A stretch of 64,000 bases of DNA from CAYQOX01 sp964419335 (GTDB lineage Bacteria; Hinthialibacterota; Hinthialibacteria; Hinthialibacterales; Hinthialibacteraceae): the NCBI GenBank assembly GCA_964419335.1, contig CAYQOX010000001.1, forward strand, positions 202,081 through 266,080, read 5' to 3'. The position numbers and the translations under genes are program-made. Positions 53,030 through 60,702 of this stretch are shown piece by piece. The notes under the pieces were generated by a model. That model had not been told where the DNA came from, did no database searches, and worked only from the letters and a program-made list of their open reading frames with translations. How positions within the stretch are numbered: position 1 is the first letter of the stretch; every line of letters starts with the position of its first letter.

Positions 53030-54697
53030 ATGACTAAGAAGCCTTCTACGTCGGCTCATGAATACCCTTTGACTTTTGGGTGCGACACAACGAAATGGAT
53101 AATAATACGGGATCAATTAAAGCAAGCGCTTTTAGAAATTGAGAGGAAAAAGACCGGTTCTTTTCAAGAATCGCGTGATGTGATTCAACACTATTTTGAA
53201 AAAAATCCATTGGATTTGGACGATCCGATCACCATGGATGAGGATGCTAAATCGATCCTGGATACTGTTTTTGAGGTTGAATGCGAATTGATCCAACAGC
53301 ATTCCGGTCATGAAGAGATTTATCGTCGCATTGGCCGCCATATGCGTGAATATTTCGCTGATGCCTTATTAAAAATTCATCTTTCGTATTTGGATAACAT
53401 ATTAAATCAATGTGAAGAAAAGGCTGGAGAGTTGGCGGAAACGCTGGGGATAGAAGATTTTAATCATACTTCTGATTCGCGCAAGCGTTTTTGCAAGAAA
53501 ATTTCACTGTACCGTGATGTTGGTTCATTTGTTCATCCTCAAGAATTAAAACTTTCGATGGCGAAGGTGAAGAGTCGGTCTCAAGCACGGGCAAAACGAG
53601 GGAATCTATGGCCAGTCGATCGGCGTAAGAAATATCTATTTTTGGAAGAATTGGCGGATGACAACAAAGTATGCCCACCCTTCACGGAAGAGGATTTAGA
53701 GTTTTTAGTCAGCCAATCCAGTTTGGAAATGCTGAAAAAGAAGACCAACTTACTTTTGAATGAGCTTGGTTTTATTGAACCCAATCGCTTAAAAGCCAAT
53801 TACTCACGTTTGAAAGATCATTTACAGCGTAGCAAGCAGCGTCAATCTGATTATGAGCGCCGTCGTGAATTATTGCTCAAACTCGGGGCTTCTCCCCAAC
53901 AGGTGGATTATATTTCCGCCCGGGCAACCTATCAGACGATGAAGAATTTGCTCAAACTGGCGAATGGGAAATTAGCCATTTCCGACTTGATGGGAGGCAA
54001 ACGTACAATACGTAAGTTGTTACGTAAGAAAGGGAAAGCGCAAAGCCGGGCTGAGATTCAAATAACGAATTACCTTGTGAAGAAAGAAGGTATAAGTCGT
54101 TCTACTGCAGAGGCTTATGCGCGCACCCGAAAGAACCATTCGGTGAAGCATTTAAAACAGACGGTTGATTTTTTGAAAGAGAACTATCGCCGATTTTACC
54201 GGGCGCACTGGGGTTTTGTCATTCAGAATAATGTATTACGACGAGCGCTTGAGTTAGGCCTCTCACGACAAAAACTGAGCAAACGCGCACTAAGTCAAAA
54301 AGATTTTCTGAACGATTTACGTCGATCTTTGGCCTTAGAAGAAGCCTTGGTGGTTAAAGAGCAGGATCGTTTGACTGCCGAAAAGCGCCGAGAAGCATTG
54401 GCTCCATTCAAAGAAGTACTTGACTATGAAACGGATACGGATACACGCAAGCAGTTGTATTTTATCTATGAACAATTTTGCCGCTTTGGGCTTTGTATTC
54501 CCAAGGATAAATTAAAGCATTTGTGTTTAAAGAATTCTTCGCTTTTCCCCAATCAACGCAAGGTGCAGGATGCATTAGAGATATTGAACGGCGCCTACCG
54601 TGCGATTGGGCAACATGGGGAAACGCTTTGCGTTTTGCCAGATTATCTTGAGTTAAATCAGGAACATTCTTCAAGTGGAGAAGATCCGAGAAGATAA
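53030..54697 (+). CDS. large basic helical protein with mTERF-like repeats, function unknown
   Basis: 555 residues from ATG 53030, chosen because AAAGGAG and a nearer GGAG lie upstream; the frame starts at 52943 but that part is AT-rich non-coding in look. The protein is strongly charged and all-helical, with no signal peptide. Five times it repeats a unit of roughly 56-77 residues: a Leu-rich helix ending in Gly, then (I/L/A)-S-x-x-x(5), a helix with A/S near position 12, then a Leu-rich helix. Examples are KLGASPQQVDYISARATYQ, KEGISRSTAEAYARTRKNH and LGLSRQKLSKRALSQKDFL. This resembles mTERF nucleic-acid-binding repeats. The assignment is pattern-based and unverified. Confidence 0.7.
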   Translation: MTKKPSTSAHEYPLTFGCDTTKWIIIRDQLKQALLEIERKKTGSFQESRDVIQHYFEKNPLDLDDPITMDEDAKSILDTVFEVECELIQQHSGHEEIYRRIGRHMREYFADALLKIHLSYLDNILNQCEEKAGELAETLGIEDFNHTSDSRKRFCKKISLYRDVGSFVHPQELKLSMAKVKSRSQARAKRGNLWPVDRRKKYLFLEELADDNKVCPPFTEEDLEFLVSQSSLEMLKKKTNLLLNELGFIEPNRLKANYSRLKDHLQRSKQRQSDYERRRELLLKLGASPQQVDYISARATYQTMKNLLKLANGKLAISDLMGGKRTIRKLLRKKGKAQSRAEIQITNYLVKKEGISRSTAEAYARTRKNHSVKHLKQTVDFLKENYRRFYRAHWGFVIQNNVLRRALELGLSRQKLSKRALSQKDFLNDLRRSLALEEALVVKEQDRLTAEKRREALAPFKEVLDYETDTDTRKQLYFIYEQFCRFGLCIPKDKLKHLCLKNSSLFPNQRKVQDALEILNGAYRAIGQHGETLCVLPDYLELNQEHSSSGEDPRR

Positions 54698-54726
54698 TTC
54701 TCATTATTTCAATCTCCATGTTTTGT

Positions 54727-54744
54727 GAATCATGTTCATGATTC
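54727..54744. promoter_or_regulatory. 18-bp palindrome GAATCATG-TT-CATGATTC
   Basis: Perfect 8-bp arms with a 2-base centre, directly before a hairpin terminator. It shares the core ATCATG with the paired sites at 47270-47299. It may be an operator or chance; there is no promoter beside it. Confidence 0.3.
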
Positions 54745-54758
54745 CTTTCCCAAGTTTG

Positions 54759-54784
54759 AAGGGGACGATTTTCGTCCCCTTTTG
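54759..54784 (+). terminator. intrinsic terminator between the helical-repeat gene and the DUF4185-like gene
   Basis: A 10-bp perfect stem (AAGGGGACGA with TCGTCCCCTT, triloop) is followed by TTTG on the plus strand. The T run is short (four), so efficiency is uncertain. It lies between two convergent genes and may serve both. Confidence 0.7.
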
Positions 54785-54797
54785 ACGTTAGTGGCAG

Positions 54798-56324
54798 TTA
54801 ATCAGAAAAAGGTTCTTTCAGTTTAGAAAGATCCAAGCGGTATAGAATTTGGTTATAGTCATAGCGTGGGGTGGCGGTTTGTGTATCAGAAAACATCTTT
54901 GAATAGGTTCCTTCAAAGAATAGAATTCGGCCCCCTTGTTGATCAAAAAAGGGATGATGCACGGGGTTATAAAAACTGTATTGATCGTGGGTTACAATTT
55001 TTTGGGCTAAATTCCATGGTCCAGTGAGGGTTTTTGATTCCGAGTACCAAACTTCGCCGAGATAGGAAGTATCACCACTACTCTGATTTCCAATCATGAC
55101 CCATTTTTCACGATAATCATTCCAGTGCACGGATGCACGATGAAAACGTATCCTTTGTTCAGAATCAAGATCTTTAGGCAAAAAGTGGGTTTGGCTGGGT
55201 TGAATCAGCCCGGCTTCGATCAGTTGCTGTTCTTCTTCTGGGCCAGTCGGGCCGGTATGGGGCTTCCATGCGTATACTGGTTCCCCTTGATCACGCTCAA
55301 TTTGGGAGTTTTCTCCTCGGAATGTAGTCCCTTCTTTTAAGCAGGTAAATGCTTCATAGCGGGATTGATCTTTAATCGCTTGAAGCGTGGCTGGAACTCT
55401 GACATTTGGAAAGGGATGCGGGATATAAAGATAGTTGGTGTCTTCCATTGTAACTTGAATCGGATGTGCTTGTGGGCACTGCCATTCTTTGGATAAGTCG
55501 AATTCGAAAATTTTTTCAAATTCTTCTTTGCGATCGTCAAATTGGACCAATCCATGTTCCAAGCGTTCTTCTAAACTTTCCATGTGATTGTAATGCCCGA
55601 ACATCCGTTTTTCGCCTTGGGAATTTGTGAGAATGAATAAACCGTCAATCCAGATCATGCCATGATCTTTGAAAGGACATATGGGTTTAGCAAAACCTTG
55701 GTCATCTATAAAGTATTTCAAGTTAATTCCTTCTTCTGGGGGTAAGTCTGCTTCGGAAGGAAGTTTAGAAGTGGCGCCTGAGGTTTTGAAATTGCCCAAA
55801 GGATATTGGGGTTTGCTCGTATCTCCCCAAAACCAATAGATTTTACCGTTATAGATTTGTGTTAATACGGAATCTTGACCCATCACTTGACCATTTAGAA
55901 GGGGCTTTTCAATAGGAATCGGGGTATTGGTCAGGTGACTATCTCGGAATAATCCTGCTCCAGTAATCCGATAGAGCCTTTCGGCTAGGTTGTTCCGTTC
56001 CAATTTGACAACGGCGCTTTCTCCCGATTGGGGTTTCAATTTTACCCCTTCATAACCGAACCCATCAGCAGAGGATTCGTAACCATGGCTTTTCACTTCA
56101 AAAAACACTTCCATTCCCATAAGTCCCGGTTCGTAGAAGGCCACAACGCCGTTGTTATCCGTATAATAGCGGATTTGGTTTACCGTTTTTAATTCAACCA
56201 AAGGAATCCCACGGTCTGTGTCTTTATCGATCACTTGAATTTTGAAATACTTATTATCTTCGGCGTGAATTAAAGAGGAGTGGGAAAGGATCATTCCTAG
56301 GATTAAAAAGAAAATTTTACGCAT
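54798..56324 (-). CDS. secreted DUF4185-like protein with carboxypeptidase-regulatory-type N-terminal domain
   Basis: 508 residues. A signal peptide (FFLILGMILSHSSLIHA) precedes a beta-sandwich segment (residues 24-110; DKDTDRGIPLVELKTVNQIRYYTDN) of the type seen in carboxypeptidase regulatory-like domains. The rest resembles a five-bladed propeller of the glycosyl-hydrolase-like class, with YWFWGDTSKPQYPLGNF, a hallmark of the DUF4185 type. Several HRASVHWNDY and WYSES motifs continue the propeller. It is probably involved in glycan binding or hydrolysis outside the cell, but no catalytic residues can be claimed. Confidence 0.7.
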   Translation of the reverse strand: MRKIFFLILGMILSHSSLIHAEDNKYFKIQVIDKDTDRGIPLVELKTVNQIRYYTDNNGVVAFYEPGLMGMEVFFEVKSHGYESSADGFGYEGVKLKPQSGESAVVKLERNNLAERLYRITGAGLFRDSHLTNTPIPIEKPLLNGQVMGQDSVLTQIYNGKIYWFWGDTSKPQYPLGNFKTSGATSKLPSEADLPPEEGINLKYFIDDQGFAKPICPFKDHGMIWIDGLFILTNSQGEKRMFGHYNHMESLEERLEHGLVQFDDRKEEFEKIFEFDLSKEWQCPQAHPIQVTMEDTNYLYIPHPFPNVRVPATLQAIKDQSRYEAFTCLKEGTTFRGENSQIERDQGEPVYAWKPHTGPTGPEEEQQLIEAGLIQPSQTHFLPKDLDSEQRIRFHRASVHWNDYREKWVMIGNQSSGDTSYLGEVWYSESKTLTGPWNLAQKIVTHDQYSFYNPVHHPFFDQQGGRILFFEGTYSKMFSDTQTATPRYDYNQILYRLDLSKLKEPFSD

Positions 56325-56465
56325 TTATTACACCATATTTTTCTTTCTTTCGTTCGTGTGGTCTTTCTAGGCTTATCATCTTGGATAAGAGTAGTTATGT
56401 AAAGAGAAAAGATAGAGTGAAACCCTTGTTTTTGCCTGAAAAGATTGATAAAGTTTATAATTATT

Positions 56466-56894
56466 ATGAAATTGCTTACCTATTCTTTTATTCTCATTTT
56501 ATGTCTTCTTAATCCCATGGCCAATTTTATCCTTTGCTGGGGAGATGGGGGACATCTGGCCATCGAGGCTACCTTAAAAAAGGAGAAGGAAGAATGCTGT
56601 AAACTTCCGGAAGATATTTACGAGATTGCGATTGCTTCGATAGACCAGCAAGAAAATATGACTTTATGTCCAAGTGACACTTGTTGGGATATTCTCATTT
56701 TATTTCAATCAGACTATGCAACCGTATCTGCATCCCAAAGTGAGAGTTTAAAATACATCCCTCGTGTCTTGAGTGGGAACTTGATCGAATGTTCGAGCAA
56801 TGACTTCATAGATAAAATTCCCGCTTACGATATTCACGAGCACACACCACCTCTCATTATTTCCTTCCTACAAACAGTTCGATTATTGATTTGA
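56466..56894 (+). CDS. small secreted Cys-rich protein preceding a metal efflux operon
   Basis: 142 residues from ATG 56466 (the frame opens at TTG 56445). A signal peptide (KLLTYSFILILCLLNPMANFILC) precedes WGDGGHLAIEATLKKEKEECC and TLCPSDTCWDILI. Eight cysteines and a few histidines suggest metal or disulfide binding. I recall similar small Cys-containing secreted proteins with a 'GDGGHxAIE' block beside CusCBA-type operons in Planctomycetes-like bacteria. The function is unknown. It begins the group of four genes ending at 62831, although 123 bases separate it from the next. Confidence 0.65.
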   Translation: MKLLTYSFILILCLLNPMANFILCWGDGGHLAIEATLKKEKEECCKLPEDIYEIAIASIDQQENMTLCPSDTCWDILILFQSDYATVSASQSESLKYIPRVLSGNLIECSSNDFIDKIPAYDIHEHTPPLIISFLQTVRLLI

Positions 56895-57017
56895 TCCCAG
56901 TTTTCTTAGTTCATCATTGAGCAGTAGATCGGTCTGTCTACGTAATTTTTTATCTTAATCATCACACAGAAAGCAAGTGCCTGGTTATTTCAAGAAGGCG
57001 CTTACGTGGGTTAAATC

Positions 57018-58277
57018 ATGAAAAAGTGTGTAATTCTGTTTATTTCAATTCTCTTTTTAACTTCGATGCCACGGCTGGAGAATTCTTTATCTCTAAGTGA
57101 TTGTCAACAACTTGCTTTGGAAAAAAATCCTTCTCTACAACCCTGGGAATATGAACTTGAGGCGCAAGATGGGCAGGTGGAACAGATGGGATTATCACCC
57201 AATCCTGAATTGGAGTTCGAAGCAGAAGATATTTTCGGAACTGGGGATCTTCAAGGAATCAAACATGCCGAGGGTACGCTGGGATTGAGCCAAACGATAG
57301 AGACAGCGGGCAAACGAAAAAAACGTATTTTTACAGCGGAACGTGAAAAAGATGTGGTTCGCGAAGAGTTAAACCTCGCGCGTCTGAATGTGCTCTATCA
57401 AACGACAGATGCGTTCATCGATGTATTGACGTGGCAAGAGCGATTGGAATTAGAGGAAACTTTCTATGAAATCAGTCAAGAAATACTGGATACTATAGGT
57501 ACCCGTGTAGAAGCCGGGCGCGATTCACCCATGGAAGAAACCCGCGCCAAAGTGATGGTTTCTTCTTCACGAATTCGCTTGGATCGTGCAAAAAAAACAT
57601 TACAAAAAAAGAAAATCGCTCTCTCTTCACAATGGAAGAGCGAGCAGCCCACGTTTGAAATCGTCGAAGGTGACTTACTTTCTCTCTCTACACCTTCAGA
57701 AATAGAATTAGTTTCTCCCCCTTTGAATCACCCAGTTTTAGCTCAGTCACGGAATGAAATTCAGCGTCGTGAAGCGGTATTGGGATTAGAGCATGCGAAG
57801 GCTACGCCCGATTTTACCGTTGGGGCGGGGATTCGATATGCGAATGAAGTGGATGATAGTTCGTTGGTATTTGGGTTTTCTGTACCTTTACCGTTTCGCG
57901 ATCGGAATCAGGGAGCCATTCGGGCTGCCCAAGCGCGAATTACCAAAGCAGAAAAAGAATATGAACAAAAATCATTCGAATTAAATTTCAAATTACATCA
58001 AAACTATCAGGACTATCTCCAGAACTATGAAGAAACAAAGATTTTACAAGAGGACATCCTCCCAGAAGCGCAACGGGCATTTGAAGCCGCGCAGGAAGGA
58101 TTTCGCCAAGGGAAATTTTCTTATCTTAATGTGTTAGATGCTCAGCGATCTTTGTTTGAATTAAAAGTGCAATTATTGGAAGCCGCTTCCAATGTTCATA
58201 AAACCATCAACGAAATCAATCGGCTAATGATGAATTATAAAATTTTAGAAGAACAAAAGAAGGAGATAAGCCAATGA
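57018..58277 (+). CDS. TolC-family outer-membrane efflux protein (CusC/CzcC-like)
   Basis: Outer-membrane channel of a tripartite metal or drug efflux system. 419 residues, with an N-terminal signal segment (ILFISILFLTSMP) and two OEP repeats dominated by long helical coiled regions (EELNLARLNVLYQTTDAF, TKAEKEYEQKSFELNFKL, QEGFRQGKFSYLNVLDAQRSL). The latter, GxFSYLxVLDAQ, is a well-known OEP block. It is coupled to the adaptor gene by a 4-base overlap (ATGA). Confidence 0.9.
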   Translation: MKKCVILFISILFLTSMPRLENSLSLSDCQQLALEKNPSLQPWEYELEAQDGQVEQMGLSPNPELEFEAEDIFGTGDLQGIKHAEGTLGLSQTIETAGKRKKRIFTAEREKDVVREELNLARLNVLYQTTDAFIDVLTWQERLELEETFYEISQEILDTIGTRVEAGRDSPMEETRAKVMVSSSRIRLDRAKKTLQKKKIALSSQWKSEQPTFEIVEGDLLSLSTPSEIELVSPPLNHPVLAQSRNEIQRREAVLGLEHAKATPDFTVGAGIRYANEVDDSSLVFGFSVPLPFRDRNQGAIRAAQARITKAEKEYEQKSFELNFKLHQNYQDYLQNYEETKILQEDILPEAQRAFEAAQEGFRQGKFSYLNVLDAQRSLFELKVQLLEAASNVHKTINEINRLMMNYKILEEQKKEISQ

Positions 58278-59734
58278 AGAAATTGCTAATGAATCTTGTT
58301 GGTTTTGCACTCATTACTGTAGGCGCGGGTTATGCCTTTTATCATACCCAGTCCATAAGTGTTTCGGCTATTGAGGAAGGCCATGAAGGTCATGATTATG
58401 GTGAAGAAATTCACGTGGAAAAAGAAACCATATCCCCCGAGGAGCGTGATCCAAACCGTTTGTGGTGTCGTGAGCATGGAGTTTATGAGGACGAATGTTC
58501 TCTATGTCATCCCGAACTTGCTTCTGAAGATGAAGGAGAGCATGAGGATCATGAGGGACATGATCCCAGTGCAGATGAGGGGCTCTTTTGCGCAGAACAT
58601 CAGGTTATGGAAGAAGAATGCGGTATTTGCCAACCCCAACTGGCGGAATCTCTTACCCCTGGGGAAGGAATGCTGATTCGTCTTCCTTCTCTCATTTCCA
58701 GTAGGCAAGCAGGGATACAAACCGGGCGCCCTCTTCCGGGATCGCTTCAAAATGGTAATTCTTATTTATGTGAAGTGGTCTTTAACGAAAACCGGATTGC
58801 CCATATTTCACCGTTAGCTAAAGGGGTGATTCAAGAAGTTTATGTTTCACTGGGCGATGAAGTAGAGAAGGGCCAAATCCTGATGGAGGTGGCTTCGACG
58901 GAAGTGGCTAAGGCTAAAAGTGATTATTTAAATGCTCTGAATCAGGAAGAATTGAAACGCCTGGCTTATGAACGTGAGAAGCAGCTTCAAGATAAAGAGA
59001 TCGCTGCCAAGCAGGATTTTCATCAAGCGAAGACCGAGTATGAAGTGGCTCAAACCGAAACGATGACGACTCGTCAACAGTTATTGAATTATGGCTTAAC
59101 TGAAGAAGGCATCGAATTTGTACGTACTCAGCGCTCGACTACTTCAACCTTAAAACTGCGTGCCCCTTTCTCGGGAAGAATCGTTAATAAACATGCCGTA
59201 TTGGGAGAGGCGGTCGATGTTGGTCAAACGGTGTTTGAACTCGTGGATTTATCCAGCATGTGGCTCACCCTTAACATCCCGGAAGTGCAAATAGAACATG
59301 TGAATCTTGGAGATCCAGTCCAAGCGACTTTCTCAACACTCCCCAATCAAACTGTTGGTGGTGAGTTGACATGGATATCTTCCTCCATTAATGAGAAAAC
59401 CCGCATGTTAACAGTGCGGGCGGAAGTGGAAAATCCCGAGAGAAAACTTAAACAAGGCTTGTTCGGAAAAGCACGAATTGTAGAGCCGACTCGTGATCAT
59501 ATATTGGTTCCCCAAAACGCGGTACAGAATGTTGATGGTAAGCCCTACGTTTTTGTAAAGCGTGAGGAAGATTTATTTGAGCTTCGGCATATTGTGGCCG
59601 GCAATCATTTTGATCAACAAATAGAAATCCATGAAGGGTTGTCCTCCCAAGAAGAGATTACGATCGCAGGTAGTTTTGTTTTGAAATCGGAATTCTTGAA
59701 ATCACGTTTTGGTGCAGGATGCGCTGAACATTAA
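58274..59734 (+). CDS. RND efflux periplasmic adaptor (CusB/CzcB-like) with two Cys/His knuckles
   Basis: Membrane-fusion adaptor of 486 residues. After an N-terminal anchor comes a His/Glu-rich stretch (GHEGHDYGEEIHVE), then two copies of a short C-x2-H-x6-C-x2-C knuckle: CREHGVYEDECSLC (65-78) and CAEHQVMEEECGIC (106-119). These heavy-metal-binding-like motifs support metal export. The adaptor core follows: HISPLAKGVIQEVYVSLGDEVEKGQIL (lipoyl), the helical hairpin and beta-barrel (VELVDLSSMWLTLNIPE), ending with GLFGKARIV. The overlapping stop-start with cusC-like gene implies coupling. Confidence 0.9.
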   Translation: MKKLLMNLVGFALITVGAGYAFYHTQSISVSAIEEGHEGHDYGEEIHVEKETISPEERDPNRLWCREHGVYEDECSLCHPELASEDEGEHEDHEGHDPSADEGLFCAEHQVMEEECGICQPQLAESLTPGEGMLIRLPSLISSRQAGIQTGRPLPGSLQNGNSYLCEVVFNENRIAHISPLAKGVIQEVYVSLGDEVEKGQILMEVASTEVAKAKSDYLNALNQEELKRLAYEREKQLQDKEIAAKQDFHQAKTEYEVAQTETMTTRQQLLNYGLTEEGIEFVRTQRSTTSTLKLRAPFSGRIVNKHAVLGEAVDVGQTVFELVDLSSMWLTLNIPEVQIEHVNLGDPVQATFSTLPNQTVGGELTWISSSINEKTRMLTVRAEVENPERKLKQGLFGKARIVEPTRDHILVPQNAVQNVDGKPYVFVKREEDLFELRHIVAGNHFDQQIEIHEGLSSQEEITIAGSFVLKSEFLKSRFGAGCAEH

Positions 59735-59745
59735 TCGAGGAAGAT

Positions 59746-60702
59746 ATGCTACACGCTCTTGTTGAATTTACCTTAAGAAACCGTCTCGCGATTTTGCTGA
59801 TATTCGGCTTGCTTATTGGTTTGGGAATTATGACGTTGATGCGGCTGCCCATCGACGCGTTTCCTGATACAACTCCGGTGCAAGTTCAGATTAACACGGT
59901 AGCCCCCGCTTTGAATCCTGTAGAAATCGAACAGCAAGTCACGATCAATATAGAATTGGCGGTCGCAGGGATCCCCGGATTGGAGGAAGTTCGATCCATT
60001 TCGAAATTCGGCTTATCCCAAGTCGTGGCCACTTTTTCGGATAATACTTCGGTTTATGATGCTCGCCAATTCATCATGGAACGCCTGGCCAGTGTAGAAT
60101 TACCCGAGGGGTTACGCCCTCCTGAATTAGGGCCCTTGTCGACAGGTTTAGGAGAAGTGTTTCATTACACGGTGCAATCGACCGACCCCAATCGAAGCCT
60201 TGATGAACTACGGGTGATTCAGGATTGGATCATTAAACCTGAATTGAGCAAAGTACCCGGCGTGGCTGAAATTAACTCATGGGGTGGTTTGGAGCGGCAA
60301 TATCATGTCATTGTCTCGCCAGAGCCGTTGGTGAAATACGATCTCACCTTTGATGAGGTTTTCACCGCCTTGGAAGACAACAATCGCAATGTGGGTGGGG
60401 GGCAAGTGGTGACCGCGGGTGAGGCAAAATTAGTCCACGGGTTGGGGCGTGTTTCTACTCTCGAAGAAATCGGGAATATTGTCATCAAGTCTTATAAGGG
60501 ATCGCCCGTCAAAGTCAAAGACATTGCCGATATTTCAATCGGACATGAAATACGCAGGGGGGCGGTTACGGCTCAAGGGGAGGGAGAAGTGGTCCTTGGC
60601 TTAGGATTTATGCTTCTAGGGGAAAACAGTCAAGTCGTTACCTCGAAGTTAAGTGAGAAGTTAAATGAAACCAAAAGGCTTTGCCCCAAGATGTTCAGGT
60701 AG
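59746..60702 (+). CDS. cusA: CusA/CzcA-type RND efflux pump, N-terminal fragment (frameshifted)
   Basis: 318 residues: the first transmembrane helix (FTLRNRLAILLIFGLLIGLGI) and porter part of a heavy-metal RND pump (RLPIDAFPDTTPVQVQINTVA, ELGPLSTGLGEVFHYTV, VPGVAEINSWGG). It follows the adaptor gene by 11 bases. Homology breaks at KLNETK, where a run of four A residues (60673-60676) needs one more A to read on into the next frame. After that the fragment ends with an out-of-frame RLCPKMFR and TAG. The remainder of the pump is encoded from 60681. Confidence 0.85.
   Translation: MLHALVEFTLRNRLAILLIFGLLIGLGIMTLMRLPIDAFPDTTPVQVQINTVAPALNPVEIEQQVTINIELAVAGIPGLEEVRSISKFGLSQVVATFSDNTSVYDARQFIMERLASVELPEGLRPPELGPLSTGLGEVFHYTVQSTDPNRSLDELRVIQDWIIKPELSKVPGVAEINSWGGLERQYHVIVSPEPLVKYDLTFDEVFTALEDNNRNVGGGQVVTAGEAKLVHGLGRVSTLEEIGNIVIKSYKGSPVKVKDIADISIGHEIRRGAVTAQGEGEVVLGLGFMLLGENSQVVTSKLSEKLNETKRLCPKMFR
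60673..60676 (+). other. one-base deletion (frameshift) in cusA-like gene
   Basis: The first frame reads ACC-AAA-AGG and the second resumes as AAG-GCT-TTG. An extra A in this run would give a continuous ...NETKKALPQDVQVETVYDRT..., the expected family sequence. The change is therefore a single missing A in a homopolymer. A programmed -1 slip is unlikely, because the upstream codon is ACC. Confidence 0.75.

Noticed and set aside
60660..60700. Programmed -1 frameshift in cusA
   Set aside because: The codon before the A run is ACC, so slippage of AAA by -1 would pair with CAA, and no stimulatory stem is evident; a one-base deletion is simpler.
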